Assembly: GCF_900129865.1 (NCBI RefSeq)
Contig: NZ_FQXD01000010.1
Coordinates: 86,130 to 150,129 of the forward strand
Length of the DNA stretch: 64,000 nt
Direction: 5' to 3'
Origin: Virgibacillus chiguensis
GTDB taxonomy: Bacteria > Bacillota > Bacilli > Bacillales > Amphibacillaceae
The notes below the pieces were generated by a model. The model was not told where the DNA came from. It worked only from the letters and a program-made list of their open reading frames with translations, and did no database searches. The stretch's first letter is position 1. Each line of letters opens with the position of its first letter. Shown here one piece after another: positions 24,528-34,278 of this stretch. The position numbers and the translations under genes are program-made.

Positions 24528-26417
24528 ATGAAAATCACGCAGTTAATAACAGAAGAAACAATTTCACTTAATTTACAAGCTAATTCAAAGCAGGAAGTGA
24601 TTGATGAGTTAATTCATCAGTTGGATCAAGCTGGTAAATTAACGGATAAAAATGCCTTTCGTGAAGCTATCTTACAACGAGAAGAACAAAGTACGACGGG
24701 GATTGGGGAAGGCATAGCCATTCCACATGGGAAATCACGAGCTGTGAAGACGCCTGCAATTGCTTTTGGTCGATCTACGGAAGGAGTTGACTACGACACT
24801 TTAGATGGGGAGCCAGCGCATTTATTTTTTATGATTGCTGCAAGCGCTGGGGCGAATAATGAACATTTACAAGCGTTGTCACGACTATCCACATTATTAA
24901 TGGATAAGGCCTTTCGTGCAAAACTATTACAAGCGACGAATAAAAAGCAAGTGTTAGAAGCGATTGATCAGAAAGAAACGGAATTGGACCAACGAAGTGG
25001 CCAACAAGAGGAGACAAATAAGAGCTATATACTTGCTGTGACGGCTTGCCCAACAGGGATAGCACATACGTATATGGCAAAAGAAAAACTACTAGAAACA
25101 GCCAAAGAACTAGGTCTTTCTATCAAGGTAGAAACAAATGGTTCCGATGGTGTTAAAGACCGTTTAACAGAAAAAGAGATTGCAAATGCTGATACGATCA
25201 TTGTTGCAGCGGATACAAAAGTAGAAATGGAGCGGTTTACAGGAAAACCTGTTATTCAAGTTCCCGTGGGGAAGGCGATTCATGAAGCAAACGATTTGTT
25301 ACAACGTGCAGCTGAGAAAGATGCTCCAATATTTCATGGAGAAAAAACGAATGAGGATGTTCCGAATAGTGGCATAAAAAATGGCTTTTATAGACATCTT
25401 ATGAACGGCGTTTCTAATATGTTGCCGTTTGTTGTCGGTGGCGGTATCCTCATTGCGCTATCTTTTTTCTGGGGCATTCAGTCGAGTAATCCAGATAGTG
25501 AACAATACAATGCGTTCGCCGCTATGTTAAATGAGATTGGTGGAGGAAAGGCGTTTTTCCTGATGGTCCCTGTATTAGCAGGATTTATTGCATCAAGTAT
25601 TGCAGACCGTCCTGGATTTGCACCAGGTATGGTAGGTGGTTTAATTGCGATTACCGTTTCTGATGCAGAAGGCGCTAGTGGCTCTGGATTTTTAGGAGGA
25701 CTTATTGCAGGTTTTCTTGCCGGGTATATCACCTTGTTTGTAAAAAAAGCGCTAGCTCCATTGCCAGACGCTTTAAACGGATTGAAACCGGTGCTTTTCT
25801 ATCCATTAATTAGTATTGGAGTAACTGGTCTAATTATGATGGTGATTAACCCACCGTTAACACAAATATATACAGCTATTTCCTCATTATTAGAAGGGAT
25901 GAGTGGCACGAACCAAATCCTTTTAGGGGTTATTTTAGGAGCGATGATGGCATTTGACCTTGGGGGACCTGTGAATAAAGCAGCTTATACATTTGGTATC
26001 GCCATGCTTGATGCTGGCAATTATACATTCATTGCTTCTATCATGGCTGCTGGAATGGTTCCACCACTAGGAATGGCTTTAGCTACAACATTGTTTAAGA
26101 ATAAATTTACGAAAACAGAGCAGGAAGCAGGGAAAACATCTTATGTACTAGGTGCTTGCTTTATTACAGAGGGCGTTATACCATTCGCCGCTGCTGACCC
26201 GACGCGAGTTATTCCATCCGTTATGGCTGGTGCTGCTGTCACCGGCGGGCTTACGATGTTATTTGATATTGGACTACGCGCACCACACGGAGGCTTATTT
26301 GTCATTGGTTTAGTCGAAGGTGGTTTGATGTCTATTTTCCTTTATTTAACATCCATTGTTGTAGGTGCTGTTGTTACAGCTATCTTAGCAGGTTTGTTGA
26401 AAAAACGACGAGTATAG
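24528..26417 (+). CDS. fruA: PTS fructose transporter subunit IIABC
   Basis: Fructose uptake and 1-phosphorylation in one chain of 629 residues. Order: EIIA (about 1-150; phospho-His in GIAIPHGKS), EIIB (about 170-270; phospho-Cys in VTACPTGIAHTYMA) and membrane EIIC (about 290-629, eight or more segments, with GFAPGMVGG and GGPVNKAAYTFG). The ATG at 24528 follows AGGATG; an in-frame ATG 39 bases earlier lies in the fruK end and lacks a ribosome site. Last gene of the operon. The A-B-C order is the usual one for Bacillus FruA. Confidence 0.95.
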   Translation: MKITQLITEETISLNLQANSKQEVIDELIHQLDQAGKLTDKNAFREAILQREEQSTTGIGEGIAIPHGKSRAVKTPAIAFGRSTEGVDYDTLDGEPAHLFFMIAASAGANNEHLQALSRLSTLLMDKAFRAKLLQATNKKQVLEAIDQKETELDQRSGQQEETNKSYILAVTACPTGIAHTYMAKEKLLETAKELGLSIKVETNGSDGVKDRLTEKEIANADTIIVAADTKVEMERFTGKPVIQVPVGKAIHEANDLLQRAAEKDAPIFHGEKTNEDVPNSGIKNGFYRHLMNGVSNMLPFVVGGGILIALSFFWGIQSSNPDSEQYNAFAAMLNEIGGGKAFFLMVPVLAGFIASSIADRPGFAPGMVGGLIAITVSDAEGASGSGFLGGLIAGFLAGYITLFVKKALAPLPDALNGLKPVLFYPLISIGVTGLIMMVINPPLTQIYTAISSLLEGMSGTNQILLGVILGAMMAFDLGGPVNKAAYTFGIAMLDAGNYTFIASIMAAGMVPPLGMALATTLFKNKFTKTEQEAGKTSYVLGACFITEGVIPFAAADPTRVIPSVMAGAAVTGGLTMLFDIGLRAPHGGLFVIGLVEGGLMSIFLYLTSIVVGAVVTAILAGLLKKRRV

Positions 26418-26741
26418 CAGGTTGAGGTAGTAGACATATTCTTAATGGAATTTGTTCATTTAGTTACCTTGACATCTGTGCAAATCATTCACCCTAAAAG
26501 TGGGCCCCTGTTTTTAACACTTTACGTGTGCGACATGAAAGTAGGAGCGTCTTCATTTCATTCTTGTTCATGCATAAAAAGCGTCACATATAAAGTGTTT
26601 AAACGAGGTATGATATCTATAAAAAATGTAAGTTGGGATAGGATGTTATTTTACTATCCCGGCTATTTTTTCCCTCATATAAGAGTGAGGAGGAAGATGG
26701 AAGGTTTTATAAATGACAACAAAACGATAAAGCCTGTAGTA
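26418..26741. other. spacer between fruA and treR
   Basis: A convergent region holding the fruA terminator (26635-26673). An inverted pair, AACACTTTACGTGTG near 26516 and CACATATAAAGTGTTT near 26584, may form another hairpin. No gene was seen. Confidence 0.5.
26635..26673 (+). terminator. terminator after fruA
   Basis: GGGATAG (26635-26641) pairs with CTATCCC (26654-26660), then GGCTATTTTTT. It lies 218 bases after the fruA stop codon. Confidence 0.6.
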
Positions 26742-27449
26742 TCAATGTAACCTTCTAGCAAAATCGACGAATTTAAACTTATCTGGTCGATGGCGAGATT
26801 CTGTATATTGAAATAATCTTGCGTCATCTAAATACACTAAGCTTTTGATAACTACTATATTTGTATGGTGTTTCATATCTAACCATTTCTTATCTTCTTC
26901 TGTTGGCTCCTCGACAGTGATCTCTTTTTGGGCAAAACTTATTGAAAGACCAAGTCCATGCTCAATATATTCATATATGGATTGCGCGCATGTTGCTCGA
27001 CTTGGCATCGGAATAATCGATTCTATAAAATAGTCTTTGTCTAAAATGACGTTTTCCTCATCAATATTTCTGACACGAACAACCTTCCAAATAGGTTCTT
27101 TCGTATGCATGGTTTGCTGAATAGATGGAGCATGATGTCCTTTTTCTAGCTGGATGACCGTTGTGTTAGCAGCTAAGTTTAATTTTTTAGCTAGTTCTTT
27201 GAAGCTGACGATCCCGGAAACAGGGAAGTCAAGCCGGTTGCGATCGATCACAACCGAGCCTTTTCCGCGTACTTTTTGGATGTAACCATGTTGTGCTAAC
27301 AAATGTAACGCTTTTCGAATCGTTTCTCTTGAAGTCTGATATGTCTCCGCAAGCTCGTTTTCAGAGGGGAGTAAAGTATTTGTCGGCAATTGCTGATGAT
27401 TCATTTGTTCTACTAAATCATGGTAAATACGAATATATTTCTTTTGCAT
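26742..27449 (-). CDS. treR: trehalose operon repressor
   Basis: GntR/HutC-type repressor of 235 residues: winged helix (about 1-68; SRETIRKALHLLAQHGYIQKVRGKGSVV) and UTRA effector domain (about 90-230) that senses trehalose 6-phosphate in B. subtilis TreR. DFPVSGIVSFKELAKK and VLDKDYFIESIIP agree with TreR. GAGGGA precedes the ATG. It is the last gene of treP-treA-treR; its operators are probably those at 31693-31743 before treP. Confidence 0.93.
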   Translation of the reverse strand: MQKKYIRIYHDLVEQMNHQQLPTNTLLPSENELAETYQTSRETIRKALHLLAQHGYIQKVRGKGSVVIDRNRLDFPVSGIVSFKELAKKLNLAANTTVIQLEKGHHAPSIQQTMHTKEPIWKVVRVRNIDEENVILDKDYFIESIIPMPSRATCAQSIYEYIEHGLGLSISFAQKEITVEEPTEEDKKWLDMKHHTNIVVIKSLVYLDDARLFQYTESRHRPDKFKFVDFARRLH

Positions 27450-27528
27450 AAACGTCCCTCATTATAAATTAATAACATCCAATTAGTTCCAATCTCTCTA
27501 ACACTTACCGAACAAGTTGACCTTCTTG

Positions 27529-29187
27529 CTAAGGTAGATAATAAATAATCGACTCATATGGTCTTAGCGTAATGGTTTTCGAAACAGAAGGAGAATCGGA
27601 ATAATTCGATAGTAATATCATGCTACTTTTAAGTCCTAAATCACCAAGGCTTATTTCTGTGTGTTGCGCATAAAAGTTACTTACAATGATAATTGTTTGA
27701 TTTTGCCAATTGCGCGTATAAGCAAAGACAGCTGGATGATGTATATCAATGATTTGAAAGTCTCCATGTATAATAATAGCATATTTTGTTCGTAAAGAAA
27801 TGAGTGACTGATAATGTTTGAAAATAGAGTCAGGTGCTTTCATCATTGCTTCTGCATGAATTGTTTCGTAATCTTTAGCTAATGGGATCCAAGGATTGCC
27901 AGAAGTGAATCCAGCATTTTTTGCGGAAGTCCATTGCATCGGAGTACGAGCATTATCCCTTGATTTTTGCTGTAAAATATCCAGAATTTCTGTTTCTGAC
28001 TTTCCTGCTTTTTTTAAATGATGATACGCATTGTGTGTTTCTACGTCCCGATATTGGTCAATGGAGTCGAATCCAGCGTTTTTCATTCCGAATTCTTCTC
28101 CTTGATAAATATAAGGAGTTCCTTGCATCATATGCAATGTTGTAGCGAGCATTTTAGCAGATGTAGTATGATAGCTTTCATCATCCCCAAACCGAGATAC
28201 AATTCTTGGCTGATCATGGTTGCACCAAAACAAAGCATTCCATCCACCACCTTCGTGCATGCCAACTTGCCATTTGTTGAGTATTTCTTTTAATTGAATA
28301 AAATCAAATGGAGCAGTTGTCCATTTTTTTCCGTTAGGATAGTCGACTTTTAAATGATGGAATTGAAATGTCATATCTAATTCATCCCGATCCTGCCTTG
28401 TATAAAGAATGCATTGGGCTAGTGATGTTGAGGACATTTCTCCAACGGTCATCATCTCATTTGGTTGAAATACACGTTTGTTTAATTCATGTAAAAATTC
28501 ATGGATCCGCGGTCCGTCTGTATAAAATCTACGTCCGTCTCCATGCGCGTCATTAGGAAAATGTTGATCTTTAGAAATTAAATTAATGACATCAAGTCGG
28601 AAGCCATCAATTCCTTTGTCTGCCCAAAATTGTACCATGTTAAAAATTTTTTCTCGAACTTGTGGGTTTTCCCAGTTTAGATCGGCTTGGGTTTTATCAA
28701 ATAAATGTAAATAATATTGTTCTGTTTGTTCATCATATTCCCAAGCGGAACCACCAAATTTAGATAACCAATTATTTGGTGGCCCACCGTTGACAGGGTC
28801 CTTCCAAATATAGAAGTCGCGATAAGGGTTGCTTTTTGATGTAGCTGCTTCTTGAAACCACACATGATCTGTTGATGTGTGGTTAATAACAAGGTCCATA
28901 ATTAGCTTCATATTGCGACAATGTATTTCTTCAAGCAATACTTCAAAATCATCCATCGTTCCGTACATAGGGTCAATATCATAATAATCACTGATGTCAT
29001 AGCCGTTATCTCTCTGTGGAGATTGATAGATAGGGGTCAGCCAAATAACATCTACGCCTAATGTTTTTAAATAATCGAGTTTTTGAATAATGCCTTGTAA
29101 ATCACCAATCCCATTTCCTGTTGTGTCTTGGAAACTTTTTGGATAAATTTGATAAACGACAGCTTGTTTCCACCATGTTTTATTCAC
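27529..29187 (-). CDS. treA: trehalose-6-phosphate hydrolase (phosphotrehalase)
   Basis: Cytoplasmic GH13 enzyme of 552 residues splitting trehalose 6-phosphate into glucose and glucose 6-phosphate. Conserved regions: DLVINHTS, nucleophile Asp in GIDGFRLDVINLIS, acid Glu in MTVGEMSS and CNHDQPR with the third Asp. The start WWKQAVVYQIYPKSFQDT is typical. GTG start at 29187, with GAGGTGAT upstream. Oligo-1,6-glucosidases are close relatives; the treP/treR context decides the call. Confidence 0.93.
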   Translation of the reverse strand: MNKTWWKQAVVYQIYPKSFQDTTGNGIGDLQGIIQKLDYLKTLGVDVIWLTPIYQSPQRDNGYDISDYYDIDPMYGTMDDFEVLLEEIHCRNMKLIMDLVINHTSTDHVWFQEAATSKSNPYRDFYIWKDPVNGGPPNNWLSKFGGSAWEYDEQTEQYYLHLFDKTQADLNWENPQVREKIFNMVQFWADKGIDGFRLDVINLISKDQHFPNDAHGDGRRFYTDGPRIHEFLHELNKRVFQPNEMMTVGEMSSTSLAQCILYTRQDRDELDMTFQFHHLKVDYPNGKKWTTAPFDFIQLKEILNKWQVGMHEGGGWNALFWCNHDQPRIVSRFGDDESYHTTSAKMLATTLHMMQGTPYIYQGEEFGMKNAGFDSIDQYRDVETHNAYHHLKKAGKSETEILDILQQKSRDNARTPMQWTSAKNAGFTSGNPWIPLAKDYETIHAEAMMKAPDSIFKHYQSLISLRTKYAIIIHGDFQIIDIHHPAVFAYTRNWQNQTIIIVSNFYAQHTEISLGDLGLKSSMILLSNYSDSPSVSKTITLRPYESIIYYLP

Positions 29188-29636
29188 GTGATCACCTCAG
29201 TTGTTCATTTCGTTGTACGATTGGAAACCTTTTGCCCGTATTTAGCAAACCATCTCGTATAATGGAATTGCTTGCTAGTGTTGGAGCTGTTTATGCACAT
29301 AGAAGTATAAATTTTAAGGTTTATCATATAAGAAGCCAATTTGGCTTGCATTTTGTTTTAATAAATTTTGCGGGATTATGTTTAAATTATTAATATATAA
29401 GTTAGTACATAGCTTTAAATTAGGTGCTTAGGAATAACAAAATAACTATGTCACCAACTAGGCGACTTCGCGAAATTGCCCTACGAAGGGTGAGATATTA
29501 GTAACAACTACTTTGAAAATAGGAGTTTTCGTGGGGAAAAAGCGCCCCACGAATGAGACTTTCTATTGTATAAATCATATTATGCGGCTAGCTATAGTGA
29601 AGGATTTCTTTTTCAATGCGAGCTATGAGCCGTTTC
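29188..29636. other. 449-bp spacer between treP and treA
   Basis: Unusually long for an operon. It holds a family B fragment (CACCAACTAGGCGACTTCGCGAAATTGCCC, about 29449-29490, shown here as a description of its extent only in part) and a perfect 8-bp hairpin TCGTGGGG/CCCCACGA (29529-29552) without T run. No gene or separate promoter for treA could be assigned. Confidence 0.5.
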
Positions 29637-31541
29637 TTATAGGTTGTTCCGTTTTCGTAAAGCTAACATATACGTTATGGTAAATGGAATGATAATAACA
29701 ATACCTATTCCAATACCAAAGGCTGTCCAATTTCCTGGTACGATAGAAAATATTCCTGGAACACCACCTACACCGATGGATGAGGCTAGGACTTTTTGCA
29801 TCGTAATGAACGCCCCAGCAATAGAAGAGCCAATAATTGCAGCAATAAATGGATATTTAAAGCGCAAATTCACGCCAAACATAGCTGGTTCGGTTATACC
29901 TAGCCACGCGGAAAAGCCTGATGTTCCTGCTAATCCTTTTAATTTTTCGTCTTTAGCAGCTAGCATCATAGCAAAAGCGGCTGCGCCTTGTGCGATATTA
30001 GATAAGGCTAAGATCGGCCATAAAAACGTCGCCCCCGTACTACCGATTAATTGCAAATCAACGGCTAGGAAAGTGTGATGCATACCAGTAATAACCATTG
30101 GCGCATATAGTGCACCGTAAACCAAGCCTCCAATTACTGCATAGTGATCAAATAATGCTACTAACCCGTCTGTAATCCAGTTTCCAATTGTAAAGGTAAT
30201 TGGTCCGATAATGATAAATGTTAAAAATCCAGTTACGAGTAATGCGACGGGTGCTACAACAAGTAATTGAATGGAATCCCATACACGTTTACGGAGAAAA
30301 ATTTCAATTTTAGCCAGTACCCAAGATGCAAATAATACAGGCAATACTTGCCCTTGATAACCGATTTTATTGACTTCTAGTCCAAATAAATCCCATGTTG
30401 GTACAGTTCCTTCCTTTAGGGCAGAGCCATATTCCCATGCATTAAGTAAAGCAGGGTGTACAAGAATTAAACCGAGCACGACACCTAATAATTCACTCCC
30501 GCCAAACCGTTTCATAGCGGACCAACCGATTAATGCAGGTAAAAACGTTAATGCTGTATTTGCAATGATATTAATCATATCAGCAATGCCAGCCCATTGA
30601 GGATATAGTTCCGTAACGGCTTGTTCTGCGAAAATTCCAGAGTTAGCAAGAATATTGTTTATTCCCATCAACAGCCCTGCAGTGACAATAGCAGGTAAAA
30701 TAGGGATAAATATATCAGCTAAAACTTTTATAGCACGTTGTAATGCATTTTGTTTCTGTCCGCTTACAGCCTTTACCTCTTCTTTAGATGCCTCTTGAAT
30801 TCCTGTTTGCTCAACCATTTCGTGATAAACTTTGTCAACGGTACCTTGACCAATAACGACTTGAAATTGTCCGTTGGTGGAAAATGCCCCTTTTACGACA
30901 TCCATATTATCTAAAGCTTGTTTGTCTATTTTTTTCTCATCTTTTAAAGCAAAACGTAGCCTTGTGACGCAATGTGTAGCAACTTGAATGTTGTTAACTC
31001 CGCCAATGGCATCAACAATTTTTTTCGCTTCTTTTGCCAGCTCACCTGTTGACGAAGTTTGACTTTCTTGACGTGCTTGGTGAACTAATGTCATTAACTC
31101 ATCTCCAGCTTGAATGGCCGTGTTCGCTGTAAAACTAGCTATATGCCATTCGTCTCCATTCGTGATGATAATTGGTGTAACTAATTGGAAGCCTTTTTTC
31201 TCAAGCAAATCCATGTCGAAGGTGAGCAGCGTATCTCCCTTTTCAATGCGATCACCTTGCTTTACAAAAGCATTAAACCCGTCACCGTCTAAGCTAACCG
31301 TTTCTAGACCGATATGAATAAGTATCTCTATACCGTCATCACTCTGTAACCCAATTGCATGTTTAGTAGGGAAAAGTTGTACTACTTTACCGGAAAAAGG
31401 AGCAATAACTTTCCCATTAGTCGGTTTGATAGCTAAACCATCGCCCATCATTTTCTGTGCAAAAGTTGGATCCGGGACTTTTTCTAGCTGTAAAATACGC
31501 CCATTAAGAGGCGCGTGAATTACATGTTTGCCATTCTTCAT
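29637..31541 (-). CDS. treP: PTS trehalose transporter, fused IIA-IIB-IIC
   Basis: Takes up trehalose as trehalose 6-phosphate. The 634 residues are, in order, a glucose-type EIIA (about 1-155; phospho-His in IEILIHIGLETV), EIIB (about 168-250; phospho-Cys in THCVTRLRFALKD) and EIIC (about 270-630, about ten membrane segments, HHTFLAVDLQLI). B. subtilis TreP is only IIBC and borrows a IIA; beta-glucoside permeases place IIA last. The N-terminal IIA is therefore notable. GGGGAGG precedes the ATG at 31541. treA and treR downstream fix the trehalose call. Confidence 0.9.
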   Translation of the reverse strand: MKNGKHVIHAPLNGRILQLEKVPDPTFAQKMMGDGLAIKPTNGKVIAPFSGKVVQLFPTKHAIGLQSDDGIEILIHIGLETVSLDGDGFNAFVKQGDRIEKGDTLLTFDMDLLEKKGFQLVTPIIITNGDEWHIASFTANTAIQAGDELMTLVHQARQESQTSSTGELAKEAKKIVDAIGGVNNIQVATHCVTRLRFALKDEKKIDKQALDNMDVVKGAFSTNGQFQVVIGQGTVDKVYHEMVEQTGIQEASKEEVKAVSGQKQNALQRAIKVLADIFIPILPAIVTAGLLMGINNILANSGIFAEQAVTELYPQWAGIADMINIIANTALTFLPALIGWSAMKRFGGSELLGVVLGLILVHPALLNAWEYGSALKEGTVPTWDLFGLEVNKIGYQGQVLPVLFASWVLAKIEIFLRKRVWDSIQLLVVAPVALLVTGFLTFIIIGPITFTIGNWITDGLVALFDHYAVIGGLVYGALYAPMVITGMHHTFLAVDLQLIGSTGATFLWPILALSNIAQGAAAFAMMLAAKDEKLKGLAGTSGFSAWLGITEPAMFGVNLRFKYPFIAAIIGSSIAGAFITMQKVLASSIGVGGVPGIFSIVPGNWTAFGIGIGIVIIIPFTITYMLALRKRNNL

Positions 31542-31692
31542 TGTGTTTTCCTCCCCATTTTTATCGAAAATATACTCCTACAACGTATTGGGTACGGACA
31601 AGTAGAAGTTGGAGCTATTTAGTTCATTCAGTAAGTAATAAAGGCAACATACCATTTTATTTATTAAAAAAACACTTTTAATACAATAAACC

Positions 31693-31743
31693 AAAACATG
31701 TATATACAAGTTGCTTTAAGTGTAACTTGTATATACATGTTTT
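31693..31743. promoter_or_regulatory. paired TreR operators upstream of treP
   Basis: Two perfect mirror-image 20-bp arms (31693-31712 and 31724-31743, 11-bp spacer) each contain the palindrome TGTATATACA. This matches the known B. subtilis tre operator core TTGTATATACAA, present there as two sites. It lies 152 bases before treP; the promoter is probably just downstream toward treP. Confidence 0.75.
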
Positions 31744-31783
31744 GCAAGCGTTTTAAATTTGCATACTTAAATAAACTACGAAA

Positions 31784-32740
31784 AAGAGGCTCGTACTTGG
31801 GAAGAAATCGCTCATACTTGCGCAAAAATCGCTCGTACTTGGGAAGAGATCGCTCACGCCCGTGCAAAAATCGCTCGTACTTGGTAAGAGATCGCTCGCG
31901 CTTGCGCAAAAATCGCTCGTACTTGGTAAGAGATCGCTCGCGCTTGCGCAAAAGAGGCTCGTACTTGGTAAGAGATCGCTCACGCCCGTGCAAAATTTGC
32001 TCGTACTTGGTAAGAGATCGCTCACGCTTGCGCAAAAGAGGCTCGTGCTTGGGAAGAGATCGCTCGCGCACGTGCAAAAATCGCTCGTACTTGGTAAGAG
32101 ATCGCTCGCGCACGTGCAAAATTCGCTCGTGCTTGGGAAGAGATCGCTCACGCACGTGCAAAAATCGCTCGTGCTTAGGAAGAGATCGCTCGCGCACGTG
32201 CAAAATTCGCTCGTGCTTGGGAAGAGATCGCTCACGCCCGTCCGAAAGAGGCTCGTACTTGGGATGAAATCGCTCACGCACGTGCAAAATTCGCTCGTAC
32301 TTGGTAAGAGATCGCTCGCGCACGTGCAAAAACCGCTCGTACTTGGGAAGAGATCGCTCGCGCACGTGCAAAATTCGCTCGTACTTGGGAAGAGATCGCT
32401 CACGCTTGCGCAAAATTCGCTCGTACTTGAGAGGAGATCGCTCACGCCCGTGCAAAAATCGCTCGTACTTGGGAAGAGATCGCTCACGCTCGTGCAAAAA
32501 TCGCTCGTACTTGGGAGAAAATCGCTCACGCTTGCGCAAAAATCGCTCGTACTTGGGAAGAGATCGCTCACGCTTGCGCAAAAATCGCTCGTGCTTGAGA
32601 GGAGATCGCTCACGCCCGTGCAAAAATCGCTCGTGCTTGGGATGAAATCGCTCACGCCCGTGCGAAAATCGCTCGTGCTTGAGAGGAGATCGCTCACGCT
32701 TGCGCAAAAATCGCTCGTGCTTGGAGTAAATCTCTCCCGC
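31784..32740 (+). repeat. 42-bp minisatellite array of alternating 21-bp half-units
   Basis: The core GCTCGTAC/GCTCGTGC starts at 31789 and recurs exactly every 42 bp to 32713: 23 cores, 22 intervals, no insertion or deletion. Each unit is two related 21-bp halves, ATCGCTCGTACTTGGGAAGAG and ATCGCTCACGCTTGCGCAAAA. Because 42 is a multiple of three, long frames stay open in several phases on both strands, encoding 14-residue repeats such as ERSLPKYERFLRKR; none has a ribosome site or credible start, so the array is taken as non-coding. It lies between the tre operators and a YiiX-like gene and is more GC-rich than its surroundings. Confidence 0.85.
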
Positions 32741-32833
32741 GCGAGAATGCTCACGGAGTTAGTGGCAAAAAAGGAAAATTATTAATGATAGATATATAGA
32801 TAGGTTAGAAAGTAAAGAGGGGGGGAGGAAGGG

Positions 32834-33394
32834 CTAGCAGCTGGTGGATTCCATGCTTCTCATTTGAGGTTGATTATAGTACGCATTTATTTTCCCTTGA
32901 TAAACGAGATGGAAAATGCCTGCATCCTCCAAGTCATGAGGAGTAACTAGGGGAGCTGGTTTATTAAACTTGACTACATTGCTCTCTTGTAGGACTGTAG
33001 CTACGAATTGTGAGCAGAAAAAAGCGTTTTTTCTATTAATCGGGCGTTTAAGAAGAAACCCAAATAAACCGATGAAATTGTATCGATAAGCATCTTTTTC
33101 TGCATATATGTTCTGAATATATTGGTTTATTAGTTGCCACTGTTCTTCTGTGATGGATATGGAATAGATAACGCCGTTTGCATGTTTAAATAAACCTTCA
33201 TGCATATTTTCTTTTACAAAACCACCTATAAATGGATTTTTAGGAGCTTTTCTCCCAAAGCTGTAGACGTGCTCAAGTTTTTCATCAAAAGCTATAGAAG
33301 CATGATTGTATGGTTTTTTTGTATACAATTTAATTAGTCTTGTAAGCCATGAATTTGTATCTGTAAGTAATAAGTAGATTTCTTTTTGTTGCAC
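32834..33394 (-). CDS. YiiX/permuted NlpC-P60-like cysteine hydrolase
   Basis: Protein of 186 residues with a circularly permuted papain-like pattern: His early in NHASIAFD (about residue 35) and Cys in AFFCSQFVATVL (about 132), as in the YiiX/DUF830 group. These enzymes are thought to act on lipids, peptides or amide bonds; the substrate here is unknown. No signal peptide is seen. GTG at 33394 is chosen because GGGAGAG lies six bases upstream; the ATG codons at 33400 and 33409 overlap that site. Monocistronic. Confidence 0.7.
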   Translation of the reverse strand: MQQKEIYLLLTDTNSWLTRLIKLYTKKPYNHASIAFDEKLEHVYSFGRKAPKNPFIGGFVKENMHEGLFKHANGVIYSISITEEQWQLINQYIQNIYAEKDAYRYNFIGLFGFLLKRPINRKNAFFCSQFVATVLQESNVVKFNKPAPLVTPHDLEDAGIFHLVYQGKINAYYNQPQMRSMESTSC

Positions 33395-34278
33395 AATCAT
33401 CTCTCCCATCTGTATGTATTCTTTTTCTGTGCTATCAGTAGTATTATTTTATACGAAAAAGATTGCGATTTGGATTCTAAAAATTTTATATCCATAGTCG
33501 TACTGTGGAAATTCCGTTCTTTCATAAGCGTTTTGTTTTAAAGTAGCTGCATAAGTTCCTTATAAGTCTATGCTAATTATAATCAATATGAAACTATTAT
33601 TAAAGATGCTTAAGCTATATAATAGTCTAAGCCTTCCGATGTATAGATTTAATTATCTAATGATAGGTACTGTTCATTATTTAATAGTTAACTATAGTTT
33701 ATACCTTGCTACTAAATAATGCAAGGTAGTGATTTGGAGTTCTTTTCTATGTGTACAGAAAAATGGTTCACATAACTACGCTTCGTTTACTGCTAAAATT
33801 CATATATATGTAATGCTTTTTGTTCAAAATGATCACTTGGGCATGTTGCTACTACATAGAATATGTGATGATTCAATGTAACTATCTATGTTGTTTTACC
33901 TTTTAGGTGACTAATTTCGCTACCTTCAAGTTGGCGCTTATCAGACTTCACGAATAGCTGGGAATATTAAGATTTAAAGTAATGAAGCTTGTGCATGAAA
34001 AGGTCGGAGTAGTTCCATTTTTACTCCGACCGATGAACAAAAAGCTCTTTGACACTACATGAAAACATAAAATTTTAAGGGAGTGAAGTAATCCTAACTA
34101 GTAATAAAGCGTAGATCGCATTTAGAAAGCTAACTTGGTAAAATCACAAGTTAAGCTAAATGGATTTTTTACACTACAGAAAAGTATAAAGTTTCTAGAG
34201 TATAAGCAAAAACTAAGGTATCCGCCACAAAATTTGGCGACAAACCAAGTTTTTCTAACCATATAACTTTGCAATAAG
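33395..34278. other. 884-bp gene-free region
   Basis: AT-rich with stops in all frames. It holds a perfect 10-bp hairpin GGTCGGAGTA/TACTCCGACC (34002-34031) that is followed by TTTT on the minus strand and may end the cvfC transcript, an isolated piece of family A (about 34055-34082), and a full family A copy at 34171-34260. Confidence 0.55.
34171..34260 (+). repeat. family A dispersed repeat
   Basis: ACACTACAGAAAAGTATAAAGTTT..GAGTATAAGCAAAAAC..CCGCCACAAAATTTGGCGACAAACCAAGTTTTTCTAACC. The 3' part forms TTGG/CCAA followed by TTTTT. One of the best-preserved copies. Confidence 0.75.

Noticed and set aside
29529-29552. TCGTGGGG/CCCCACGA hairpin as a treP terminator
   Set aside because: Perfect stem, but no T run on either strand, and treA downstream needs readthrough or its own promoter, which was not found.
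31784-32740. CRISPR array
   Set aside because: Units are contiguous related 21-bp halves without unique spacers, and no cas genes are in the window.
31664-32754. Very long frames on both strands through the 42-bp array, encoding 14-residue repeats
   Set aside because: They are open because the period is a multiple of three and the unit lacks stops; starts are TTG/GTG inside the repeat without ribosome sites, and no frame is favoured.
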